Source: Photobacterium leiognathi (GTDB lineage Bacteria; Pseudomonadota; Gammaproteobacteria; Enterobacterales; Vibrionaceae). From it: a stretch of DNA of 64,000 bases. This document shows, piece by piece, positions 37,736 to 45,981 of this stretch (within the stretch, counting starts at the first letter, position 1; each line of letters opens with the position of its first letter). The stretch covers positions 1,364,001-1,428,000 of the forward strand of contig NZ_CP131599.1 in the NCBI RefSeq assembly GCF_030685535.1, written 5' to 3'. The notes below the pieces were generated by a model, which worked only from the letters and a program-made list of their open reading frames with translations, did no database searches and was not told the origin of the DNA. Position numbers and translations under genes: made by a program.

Positions 37736-38037
37736 CTAAATCATTCCCACACAAACATGATCTTTGTAACAAATATGATACAAAGTTTTTATTTTAACTC
37801 TGCCCGTTTTATTAAAGTTTTCATACAACCGTTTAAAATAATTGATTGATTTTAAGTCAGTTAATTTATTTTTATAAATACTATTCGTTGTGAAACCCGA
37901 TTTATCTTACTGATTTTCCTTATGCTACACCTTGACTAGCACCTAAAATAAGCATTAAATTTAACAACATAATAACAAATGATGTTTTCCTCTGGACACA
38001 TCCTTTACTTGTAGCAATCCATTTAAGGGAAATTAAT
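37736..38037. other. AT-rich gap before the acyl-CoA synthetase
   Basis: This is 302 bp without coding signs. GGGA lies just before the next ATG. I saw no clear operator or RNA. Confidence 0.4.
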
Positions 38038-39658
38038 ATGGCTCAACTGCTACCCAATGACATGATCCTAAAATGGGCGGAAGAACGTCCAAACGACATT
38101 TACCTCCGTCAAATCATTAACCGTCAATTTGTCGATTACACTTATGCAGAAGTGGCAGACAAAGCGCTGCGCTTGGTCAGTGCCTTTCGAGACCTTGGTA
38201 TTCAACCCGGTGAGCGTATTGCGCTAATTTCAAAAAACTGTGCTGAATGGTTCATTAGCGATCTCGCAATGATGCTTGGTAACTACATCAGCGTACCTAT
38301 TTTCCCAACAGCAGGCGCTGATACCATTGAGCATTGTGTTACCCATAGTGATAGCAAGTTGATCATTATTGGTAAACTCGATAGCCCAGATGCTATTAAT
38401 AGCGTAACCAATAAACTATCACATATCCCTACAATTTCATTGAGTTACCCAGGAACACCTCAAGGACAATACACCTTTTCACAGTTGATCAGCGAACATC
38501 AACCAAGTGAAGAGCGTCCAACCCACAATGATGATGAGTTGATGTCGATTGTTTATACATCAGGCACTTCAGGGTTACCGAAAGGTGCGATGTTAACCTA
38601 CGGCTCATTTGCTTGGGCATCACATCAAATTACTCAACACATAGGCTTGGGCGAATCAGAACGTCTGTTCTCTTACCTGCCCCTAGCCCATATTACTGAG
38701 CGCGTATATATTTTTGGCTCTTCAATTATGTCAGGACTTCAGGTCGCGTTTCCTGAATCACTTGATACCTTTATTGATGACGTGAAAATGCACCGTCCGA
38801 CAGTTTTTGTTTCTGTACCAAGGCTTTGGACATTGTTCCAACAACGTATTCAAGAAAAACTTCCACCAGCGAAGCTCAATTTATTACTAAAAATACCGCT
38901 TATTTCAGGCTTAATTAAACGTAAACTAGCCGATGGGTTAGGGCTTAATGAAGCACGTGTACTCGGTTGTGGTTCAGCCCCTGTATCTGCTGGCCTATTG
39001 CGCTGGTACGAAAGTATTGGACTCAATATTACTGAAGCATGGGGCATGACCGAGTCCTTTGCTTACAGCACCCTAAATTATCCTTATCGAAGCGATAAAG
39101 TGGGCTCAGTAGGTAATGCAGCACCAGGTATTGAACTGAAAATAGCTGCTGATGATGAAATACTGGTTCGCAGTAAAGGGCTATTTTCTGGTTACTACAA
39201 CAACGAGGAAGCCACTAAGGAATGCTTCGACCAAGATGGTTGGCTACATACCTAGTGATATTGGCTTTTTAGATGAAGAAGGCTATCTCACTATTCAAGG
39301 CCGTAAAAAAGATACATTCAAAACTGCCAAAGGAAAGTTTGTTTCCCCTGTTCCTATTGAAAAGCGTCTATTTGAGTTGAGTAATGTTGAGATGATGTGT
39401 TTAGTTGGATCGGGCATGCCTGCACCAATTTTGCTGGCACTGCCTCACGACTTCCCGAACTTTGATCGTAAGCGTTATGAAAAACGGGTACACCGCGTGA
39501 TTAATACCATAAACAATGAGCTTGAATCTCACGCTAAAATTAAAGGCGTGCTGATGATCAAAGAACCATGGTCGATTGAAAATGGCATCTTGACTCCAAC
39601 ACTTAAAATCAAGCGTCATGTACTTGAGAAAAAATACGCAGATATTGGTCACGACTGA
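38038..39658 (+). pseudogene. AMP-binding acyl-CoA synthetase, broken by a frameshift
   Basis: Two frames together make one AMP-forming ligase of about 540 residues. The first (38038-39255) has the P-loop YTSGTSGLPKGAML, the family motif SYLPLAHITERVYIFG and the AWGMTES adenylate motif. It stops right after DGWLHT. The second frame continues with DIGFLDEEGYLTIQGRKKD and runs to 39658, ending in PTLKIKRHVLEKKY. The normal sequence would be HTGDIG; one extra base at about 39254-39258 causes the break. Such enzymes activate long-chain fatty acids to CoA thioesters. It is either a recent pseudogene or a base error. Confidence 0.85.
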
Positions 39659-39719
39659 CCAAGTGATCAATTAGTCCAATGGGAAGAATAGTGAATCATA
39701 TTCTTAAGTAAAAAATAAT

Positions 39720-39762
39720 AAAGCCTGATAACGCCTTCCAGCATTTGTTATCAGGCTTTCAT
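39720..39762. terminator. Terminator of the acyl-CoA synthetase gene
   Basis: AAAGCCTGATAAC pairs perfectly with GTTATCAGGCTTT across a 14-base loop; a T-rich tract follows. The remaining 280 bp up to the bTHX-like gene hold only an AT-rich palindrome near 39790-39827. Confidence 0.85.
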
Positions 39763-40041
39763 TTACATTTCTTACGACTTAAGAATCTAGCGAATATATA
39801 TTGAAGATAGCTCATTCATATATATTTCAAAATAATGGTCGCATTTTGGAAAATATATTCCTATCTACTTAATTGACGAAATAATCTGTCGTTATATCTA
39901 AGTTATCTATCATAAATTGTACGTTTTTATTTACACCACTTGTTTTATACCACCAGCCTGAGAACCTTGAAGCATAATGAGAAATATTTATCATACAAAT
40001 ATCTTCTTTGTTCTAATGCTTTAATTATTAAGGATTTAAAA

Positions 40042-40146
40042 ATGGCTAAAGGCGATATGAAAACATGTAAAGGTAAGCGTCGTGCACATTCACATGGCAA
40101 TGCTCGTTTAACCACAGAAGGTAAACGTAAGCATCACCACGAATAA
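40042..40146 (+). CDS. Very small basic protein, possible bTHX-like ribosomal protein
   Basis: The 34-residue protein starts MAKGDMKTCKGKRRAHSHGNAR. The pattern KGDxKTxKGK...G...R recalls the bacterial 30S protein bTHX (Thx), which inserts into the 16S head. AGGA lies 8 bases before the ATG. The frame is open upstream to 39940, but that part has no ribosome-binding site and unlikely composition. It may instead be an unrelated His/Lys-rich mini protein. Confidence 0.5.
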   Translation: MAKGDMKTCKGKRRAHSHGNARLTTEGKRKHHHE

Positions 40147-40215
40147 TTTCGTACTATAATCGATCTTGCTAATACTCCTATTACTAAGTCCTGTTATATT
40201 TCAGGACTTAGTATT

Positions 40216-40484
40216 TATACCCAAGTGACTTCAATATGCCTGATTCAGAGCGAGGTAACTGAGTTTAATTCAAGGAAGACAACGAAGCGGAATAGCGAGC
40301 TCTTTCCAAGTTGTCTGACGCAAGAAGTCGGCTCAGTGACACGCTCCCAAAGGGCGAGCGTCCTTAGCTCTCAGACTTTGTTAACGATTCTCAATGTAGA
40401 ACCACTATATCTTCGAATCGTTGCCGCGCCTGAGAACTAAGGTCGTCTCGCTGAACACTGCATCTTGAAGTTACTTGGGTATAT
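40216..40484. repeat. MITE-like repeat, long form (copy B)
   Basis: The 269-bp element is inverted relative to copy A at 18181-18361. Its terminal inverted repeats are TATACCCAAGTGACTTCAA and CTTGAAGTTACTTGGGTATA. Apart from an extra block of about 88 bp near the left end, the two copies are nearly identical. A nested AACGATTC/GAATCGTT hairpin and inner inverted blocks suggest a folded RNA or DNA structure. The right end overlaps the last codons and stop of the PNPOx-like gene. Confidence 0.8.
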
Positions 40485-41136
40485 ACCAGCGTTCTCCATA
40501 GACTGATGAATAATCTGGCTGAGGAATACTTCTATCATCCTCAACATCGTCTATTAAGGGGCCAACAATCGTTCTGTAAGGCAATACTCCTGCCCATACT
40601 GGAACATCTTTGTCTTTTTCTTCATCACCAACGCCGTTATTGCTTATCTTCACCGATGCCTCAGTCAATGGCATCGTTAATAATTCTGTGGCAGTTAATT
40701 CCTTCTCATCACCTTGGCGAACCAATTCACTTCTTCCTGGCGCAATTTGCTCAATAAAATGATTCAATAATTGATTCTTTTGAGCATTACTTTCAATGGT
40801 CTCGAACTGACCAAATACCATTGCCGAACGGTAATGTGCACTATGATGAAAAGCTGAACGCGCCAATACCCAGCCATCAAATAAGGTAAAAGTTAAACAA
40901 CACGATTGGCCTTGTTTTAACGCTCGCATCAAACGACTATTTTTAGCGCCATGCACATAAATATTGTTATCTACTCGCCATACCAGCATAGGAATAACAA
41001 AAGGCTGATCATCTTGGTTAATAGCAATATGAGCGATCAGGCTCTCATCAATAATTTGATATAGCTTTGCTGTTTCAAATACTGCTTTCTTTTGACTCTT
41101 CTTTATTTCGGTTCTTTTGGTGTTTGATAGCATCAT
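40471..41136 (-). CDS. FMN split-barrel (pyridoxamine-phosphate-oxidase-like) protein
   Basis: The 221-residue protein has a split-barrel fold like Pyridox_ox_2/NimA proteins: HIAINQDDQPFVIPMLVWRVDNNIYVHG, then KNSRLMRALKQGQ and a C-terminal VWAGVLPYRT. Such proteins bind FMN or related cofactors and act as small-molecule reductases. AGGA precedes the ATG. The last codons (YIPK-stop) lie inside the right end of a MITE-like repeat, so the repeat supplies the stop codon. It is divergent from a MocR regulator, probably its controller. Confidence 0.82.
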   Translation of the reverse strand: MMLSNTKRTEIKKSQKKAVFETAKLYQIIDESLIAHIAINQDDQPFVIPMLVWRVDNNIYVHGAKNSRLMRALKQGQSCCLTFTLFDGWVLARSAFHHSAHYRSAMVFGQFETIESNAQKNQLLNHFIEQIAPGRSELVRQGDEKELTATELLTMPLTEASVKISNNGVGDEEKDKDVPVWAGVLPYRTIVGPLIDDVEDDRSIPQPDYSSVYGERWYIPK

Positions 41137-41223
41137 GATGTCCTTCTCTGCTCACAACTTAAATGGCGTCGGATAGACATAACATCAAATTTTGGTACTG
41201 TGGATAAGAGCCAGTTTTGAATA

Positions 41224-42684
41224 ATGGATGGATCCAGTTTGAAAATAGATATTGGGGATTTGGCGCTGTCTGCACAACAAAGCTCTCGCCAAACAGCGCT
41301 GTTTATTGCTATTAGAGATAAGATCACCCAAGGCTACTGGGAAACCAATAGCAAACTACCATCAACCCGACAGTTATCACAAGCATTGTCAGTTAGCCGC
41401 AATACTGTCATTGCCGCTTATGAGCAATTAGTCGCTGAAGGCTATATTCAAAGTAAAGCCAGCAGTGGATACTATATTTCAGCGCGCCTACCTGAACATT
41501 ACCTCACAACAGCACATAACCAACACGCCTTAGCACCAACATCACTACAGCCGCAGGTAAATAATACCAATAATGCTTTTGCGCCCGGTGTTCCTGATCT
41601 CGCTCATTTTCCTTCAAAGAAATGGCAACGCTTATATCAACAACAATTTGATAGAAAATCATTTCTTGGGTGCAATGATTTACAAGGCGATATCAATTTT
41701 AGACAGGTATTAAGCCACTATTTAAAAACATCCCGTTCAGTGAACGTAAGTGCAGAGAGGATCATCGTTACATCAGGGGCTCAACAAGCCTTGATGATGA
41801 CAATAATGGCGACAACACAACCTAACGACACGGTATTAGTGGAAAATCCGGGGTATACCCAAATGCGCAAAGCGCTTTCTCTTTGTAATGTAAATATTGC
41901 GCCTCTGCCTGTTATCCCTTTTACTGGCATAGAGATGGATCAACTGACTCAAACCAAGGCAAAAGCTATCTATATAACCCCAAGTAACCAATATCCATTA
42001 GGCACAACACTTAATATCTCGCAACGAATACAATTACTTGAATGGGCAAGCCTCCATAACGTCACAATCATTGAAGATGATTATGATAGCGAATTTCAAT
42101 ACGCTCACCGACCTTATCCCTCACTACAAGGGTTGGCTTATCAAACAGGCATAAAGGTCAACATCATCTATATTGGTACCTTTAGTAAAATCATGTGTAA
42201 CAGCATTAGGCTTGGTTATATGGTGGTGCCAAAGCCCCTCGTCTCTCGCTATCTTGAAATAAAAGATGCCTTGAGTGGTGAAACCCAGATCCAACTTCAA
42301 TTAGCCATGACTGAGTTTATTCAAGCTGGAGATTTACTGCGCCATATTCGAAAGATGCGACGGCTTTATCAAACCAAACACCAACATATGCTGCAAAGTA
42401 TAGAAAAATACAGCTCCAAACATTGGCAAGTGATCAGTCAAGCTGCGGGGTTACATGTCACGGTGAAATGGCAAGTTCCTGTGTGTGAAAAGCGGTTTGC
42501 GAAATACGCATTACAACAAGGAATTATTAGCCGTCCACTTAACTATTACGAACAACCAGATACAAAACGAGATTGGCATGGGGTCGTGCTAGGTTTTGGT
42601 AACACTTACCTAGATGATATACCCGCGCTCATTTCTAAACTTTATACTATTTTCATCTCACTACTTAATGAGCAAATTCAATGA
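41224..42684 (+). CDS. MocR/PdxR-type regulator (GntR HTH fused to aminotransferase)
   Basis: The 486-residue protein has a GntR winged HTH (about 15-85, KLPSTRQLSQALSVSRNTVIAAYEQL region) and a fold-type I aminotransferase domain (about 115-480). EDDYDSEFQY and the PLP-lysine region YIGTFSKIMCNSIRLGY are present. MocR proteins bind PLP and often control vitamin B6 or amino-acid genes. It is divergent from the PNPOx-like gene and overlaps the cupin gene downstream by 4 bp. Confidence 0.9.
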   Translation: MDGSSLKIDIGDLALSAQQSSRQTALFIAIRDKITQGYWETNSKLPSTRQLSQALSVSRNTVIAAYEQLVAEGYIQSKASSGYYISARLPEHYLTTAHNQHALAPTSLQPQVNNTNNAFAPGVPDLAHFPSKKWQRLYQQQFDRKSFLGCNDLQGDINFRQVLSHYLKTSRSVNVSAERIIVTSGAQQALMMTIMATTQPNDTVLVENPGYTQMRKALSLCNVNIAPLPVIPFTGIEMDQLTQTKAKAIYITPSNQYPLGTTLNISQRIQLLEWASLHNVTIIEDDYDSEFQYAHRPYPSLQGLAYQTGIKVNIIYIGTFSKIMCNSIRLGYMVVPKPLVSRYLEIKDALSGETQIQLQLAMTEFIQAGDLLRHIRKMRRLYQTKHQHMLQSIEKYSSKHWQVISQAAGLHVTVKWQVPVCEKRFAKYALQQGIISRPLNYYEQPDTKRDWHGVVLGFGNTYLDDIPALISKLYTIFISLLNEQIQ

Positions 42685-43004
42685 ATATTTTCAGTCAGCT
42701 CCCCAATGAAATACAAGATGAAGAGTTTATCGACTTACTGAATACAGGCTCTGTCCGTATTGAACGCATAGTATCAAAGGGGCACATAACCCCAGCAGAT
42801 AAATGGTACGATCAGAGTGAAGATGAGTGGGTAATTGTATTAGAGGGTAAAGCAGAGATCACCTTTGATAATGATGAAATAGTAACATTAGAAAAAGGCG
42901 ATCATCTCCATATTCCTGCTCATAAAAAGCATCGTGTTAGCTGGACAGATCCTAAGCAATTAACCATTTGGCTAGCGGTATTCTTTGATGTTATAGAAAA
43001 CTAA
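42681..43004 (+). CDS. Cupin-domain protein
   Basis: The 107-residue single cupin shows motif 1 (WVIVLEGKAEITFDN) and motif 2 (GDHLHIPAHKKHRVSW). The usual metal ligands are partly present: His in GDHLHIP and KKHRVSW, Glu in DEWVIVLEG. Its ATG overlaps the MocR stop by 4 bp (ATGA), so it is translationally coupled. A function in small-molecule binding or as a cofactor partner of the MocR/PNPOx pair is inferred only. Confidence 0.82.
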   Translation: MNIFSQLPNEIQDEEFIDLLNTGSVRIERIVSKGHITPADKWYDQSEDEWVIVLEGKAEITFDNDEIVTLEKGDHLHIPAHKKHRVSWTDPKQLTIWLAVFFDVIEN

Positions 43005-43007
43005 CCA

Positions 43008-43577
43008 TTAACAATCAGAGAGGTGTAATTCAAAGTGACTCGTTTGATGATTAAATGTTGTAGCTGGAATATATTCTAACGAGCACTGTTTTATTTCTCC
43101 TTTATCTGACCAAAATCGATCTGTTTTAGGAAAAATATAAAAGCCACCATCACCCGTTACAACCAAGTTGAAATCTGCTTTACCTTCATTACTTTTCGCA
43201 TCATAAGATAGATCAATATCGGCAAGCGCTTGAATATCTTTTAATGGTTTATCTTTGCTATCACCAGCATATAGCGGAAGAAGAATTAACGGAAAGTTAT
43301 CTATATCATTAATACGAATTTCTTGACCGTTTATTTTCAAAAAACGTACTGACGTACCGCCAAGTTGCTTAGTAATTATCTTGCTATTGGGCATATCAAC
43401 TTTTGCAGAAAACATTGAAAAAGCAGACGTTAATGCACCTTTAGCTCCTTTTAAAGAAGCTATCCTTGCATCTTTTTGAATATTTAGGAATTTAGGAGCT
43501 GCAACCACAGCAAGAATACCTAATATAACAATAACAACGTTCAGTTCGATTAATGTAAAACCAGAATCACGCTTCAT
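43008..43577 (-). CDS. Type IV pilin-like (MshA-type) prepilin, orphan
   Basis: The 189-residue protein begins MKRDSGFTLIELNVVIVILG, a classic type III signal with Gly before Phe and Glu at +5. It is followed by AVVAAPKFLNIQKDARIASLKG as in MSHA-type major pilins and pseudopilins. The C-terminus has two Cys (QCSLEY and DC at the end) that could form the D-region disulfide. There are no pilus assembly genes nearby, so it must use machinery encoded elsewhere. A GAG site precedes the ATG. The two adjacent tRNA genes lie upstream on the same strand. Confidence 0.85.
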   Translation of the reverse strand: MKRDSGFTLIELNVVIVILGILAVVAAPKFLNIQKDARIASLKGAKGALTSAFSMFSAKVDMPNSKIITKQLGGTSVRFLKINGQEIRINDIDNFPLILLPLYAGDSKDKPLKDIQALADIDLSYDAKSNEGKADFNLVVTGDGGFYIFPKTDRFWSDKGEIKQCSLEYIPATTFNHQTSHFELHLSDC

Positions 43578-43737
43578 TTGAGCTCTCTAAATTTTCTAGG
43601 TATTTATATAAAACACAAAATAATTTCTGTTTTTCATACAGTATTATTTCAAAAGTGGTCTTATTAATGACAGCAGTCAGTTCGACAGAGTTTGTAGATG
43701 TAATATATCAATAAATGATTTAGATAGGCATATAATG

Positions 43738-43766
43738 AAAAAGCCCGATGCTTTCGCATCGGGCTA
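43738..43766 (-). terminator. Terminator of the tRNA unit
   Basis: AGCCCGATG pairs perfectly with CATCGGGCT around CTTTCG; the plus A-run gives a T-run on the minus strand. It lies just after the tRNA-Asp. Confidence 0.9.
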
Positions 43767-43772
43767 AATCAG

Positions 43773-43849
43773 TGGCGGAGCGGACGGGACTCGAACCCGC
43801 GACCCCCGGCGTGACAGGCAGGTATTCTAACCAACTGAACTACCGCTCC
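43773..43849 (-). tRNA. tRNA-Asp (GUC)
   Basis: This 77-nt tRNA has an acceptor GGAGCGG/CCGCTCC, discriminator G and encoded CCA; the anticodon loop CTGTCAC gives GUC. The anticodon stem reads CCTGC against GCCGG, so the 29-41 pair is U-C, a mismatch. E. coli has a paired U-A there. The T-arm and D-arm are normal. Confidence 0.93.
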
Positions 43850-43889
43850 AATTCTTTGTGAAACCCGATTTCATCGAATCTCTAGAATA

Positions 43890-43980
43890 TGGCGGAGAGA
43901 TAGGGATTTGAACCCTAGATACGCTATTAACGTATGCCGGTTTTCAAGACCGGTGCTTTCAACCACTCAGCCATCTCTCC
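43890..43980 (-). tRNA. tRNA-Ser (UGA)
   Basis: This 91-nt class II tRNA has an acceptor GGAGAGA/TCTCTCC, encoded GCCA, anticodon loop TCTTGAAAA within a CCGG stem (UGA), and a long variable arm ACGTTAATAGCGT. It is 40 bp upstream of tRNA-Asp and co-transcribed. Confidence 0.95.
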
Positions 43981-44117
43981 GTAAGTGCTGCGAATAATAC
44001 AGAGTACCGAACTTTCTGTAAACCCTATTTTTTAATAAAAATTACCGTTCGTTCAAAAAACAACCTTTACTCGCTGTTTTTCATTATACTTTGTACACCA
44101 CTCGTCTTAACTATTCG

Positions 44118-44774
44118 TTATCCTGCTAATTTATCAGCGTTTAATTGTGATGCTAACAATTCACGTCCTTGCGGTGTAATACGCAAACACTCCTCAAACT
44201 GCGGATAACGCTGACTTTCAATTTGGTAATATGCCGCTAGCAACTCAGGCTCTAAACCAACTCGCTCTCTTGCCTCTTTCAATGTCAGATCCATTAACTC
44301 TGAATAGTTAATTTTATCTAACGGTTGGCAATCTGAGACATAGCCTAAATGTGCCGCTTTCTTAAAAACGACTATATCTTCATCAGAAAATTTATAAGGC
44401 CCCGGGTACAGGTACTTCGCTGCAAAGGTGTACATTTTCTTTTCTGCAGTCGTCATCCTATTAGAAGACCCCATAGTAAAACCAATCACGAACGCTTCGT
44501 CTTTTGGCAACATACCTCGACCTAATAAAAGATGAATCACGTCATGATCTTCAAGACTTACCGCACCGTTAAATAAATTAATTCCCGGTATATCGAATTT
44601 TGGATTTTCAATTAACCTAACAATTAAAGGAATATCAGCACTACCAGCAGCAACTGGCGCTTGAGTTGCTAAACATTCACGTACCGTGGCATTTTCTTCT
44701 TCTAAAGGTACGTACCACTTTTTCCAATGTGTTCCTTTTACTGGCAGTAAGCTCTTTTGTTGTTGATTATCCAT
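44118..44774 (-). CDS. Coq4-motif protein, last gene of the envelope operon
   Basis: The 218-residue soluble protein is unrecognised overall. It contains His77-Asp78-x-x-His81-x11-Glu93 (HDVIHLLLG...E), exactly the HDxxH-x11-E metal motif of Coq4, including the Gly four residues after the last His. Its later LKEARERVGLEPE also resembles the Coq4 end. Coq4 acts in ubiquinone biosynthesis. AAGGATG precedes the ATG, which lies 18 bp after the telA-like stop. Function here is not known; a metal-dependent role on a lipid or quinone-like substrate is inference. Confidence 0.7.
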   Translation of the reverse strand: MDNQQQKSLLPVKGTHWKKWYVPLEEENATVRECLATQAPVAAGSADIPLIVRLIENPKFDIPGINLFNGAVSLEDHDVIHLLLGRGMLPKDEAFVIGFTMGSSNRMTTAEKKMYTFAAKYLYPGPYKFSDEDIVVFKKAAHLGYVSDCQPLDKINYSELMDLTLKEARERVGLEPELLAAYYQIESQRYPQFEECLRITPQGRELLASQLNADKLAG

Positions 44775-44792
44775 CGCTTCATCCTTTTAGCT

Positions 44793-45971
44793 TTATAATT
44801 CAATTAACTGAGACAGATTACTTTGAATTTCTTTACCTTTTTCAGCATCTTTAATGCGATTTTCCATCTGCTCGGTTAAATGATCCATTTCCAAAATAGA
44901 TTCCGCCATTTGCGGCAGTGCTTTCACACGGTATTGGCTAATATCATTTAATGCGGCATTGATATTAGAAAACGCTTGTTTAAGCTTAGTAATATCTAAC
45001 TGACTTTCAGAGGCTTGTTTTTGAATCGTCACCCCTTGATCTCGAAGTTGCTCACTGGTTTGTAAAATCAAATCATTGGTTGTTTCATTGACCGCTTGCG
45101 TTGCTTTTAAGAGCTTCTTTTGATGTTGCAGAGCAATAGACATCACTGATGCTGTTTCAAGCGCAGAAACCGTAACGTTAATAGCACGATCAACACCACG
45201 AATAAGTTCACGGTTATTTTGCATGATCACCTCTGTAGTGATCACTGCTTGCTGGTTCACAGCTAAAGTTTGCTGTAAGTCCATGACACGCTGACGCAAT
45301 GGAAATAGTACTTGTTCTTGTAAAAACTTAACTTGGCTTTCAGCTAAGCTTTGCGTCTCAAGCGTTCCACTTACTTTGGTATCAAGTAGTTGACCAAAAC
45401 GAACATAATCTTCTAATAAAAACGTCAGTTCACGATAACGAATTTGATCATCTTCTAGCGTGATATTGTCACGTTGTAATTGCGCTTGCCCGCCACGAAG
45501 TGATTGCACAATGTCTTTGATCACCCCTTCTGCTGTTTGGTAACGAGCAAACCATTTCGCAATAGGCGTACCGATAAAAGGAAGAAAGCTCAATAATCGA
45601 CGGATAGTTCCCATCGTAAAATCGGTACGATTAGGGTTAACCGCATTCACTTGCTGTTGCAGATCCAACAAGCTTTTCGCCGTTCCGCCGCCATCTTGCG
45701 CATCATCGACTAAAGTATGTAACGGAGTTTTCAATAATTGGCTGCATTGCGCTAACTGACGACAACTATCTTCGCCCAACGATGAAATTAAATTAGCCAT
45801 ATCACGTTGTTCAGTAAGATCCCGCTCACCAATCGCCAATAGCGCAGTTAAGGTATCTTCAACTTTACGGGTTATTTTGTCACTTGATTCTGAACTAGAA
45901 ACAGGGATATCTAATGTCTTTTTTACAGTATCAGGTGTCGCTAATATTAATGTCGTGTCTTGTTGTGCCAT
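44793..45971 (-). CDS. TelA/KlaA-family (toxic anion resistance) protein
   Basis: The protein has about 392 residues and starts MAQQDTTLILATPDTVKK. It is strongly helical with coiled coils. The PF05816-type core includes RRLLSFLPFIGTPIAKWFARYQTA and later blocks of Leu/Gln-rich helices with VIMQNNRELIRGVDRAINVTVSAL. TelA proteins are cytoplasmic, linked to tellurite or toxic-anion resistance in plasmids, and often paired with XpaC. I chose the ATG at 45971 (AGGAT upstream). The frame is open further to 46046 but would overlap the upstream gene. It lies 10 bp after that gene. Confidence 0.88.
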   Translation of the reverse strand: MAQQDTTLILATPDTVKKTLDIPVSSSESSDKITRKVEDTLTALLAIGERDLTEQRDMANLISSLGEDSCRQLAQCSQLLKTPLHTLVDDAQDGGGTAKSLLDLQQQVNAVNPNRTDFTMGTIRRLLSFLPFIGTPIAKWFARYQTAEGVIKDIVQSLRGGQAQLQRDNITLEDDQIRYRELTFLLEDYVRFGQLLDTKVSGTLETQSLAESQVKFLQEQVLFPLRQRVMDLQQTLAVNQQAVITTEVIMQNNRELIRGVDRAINVTVSALETASVMSIALQHQKKLLKATQAVNETTNDLILQTSEQLRDQGVTIQKQASESQLDITKLKQAFSNINAALNDISQYRVKALPQMAESILEMDHLTEQMENRIKDAEKGKEIQSNLSQLIEL

Positions 45972-45981
45972 TTTTCTATCC

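Noticed and set aside
40225..40440. 71-codon ORF inside the long MITE-like repeat
   Set aside because: It lies entirely in the repeat, and the shorter copy does not keep it; structure explains the sequence better.
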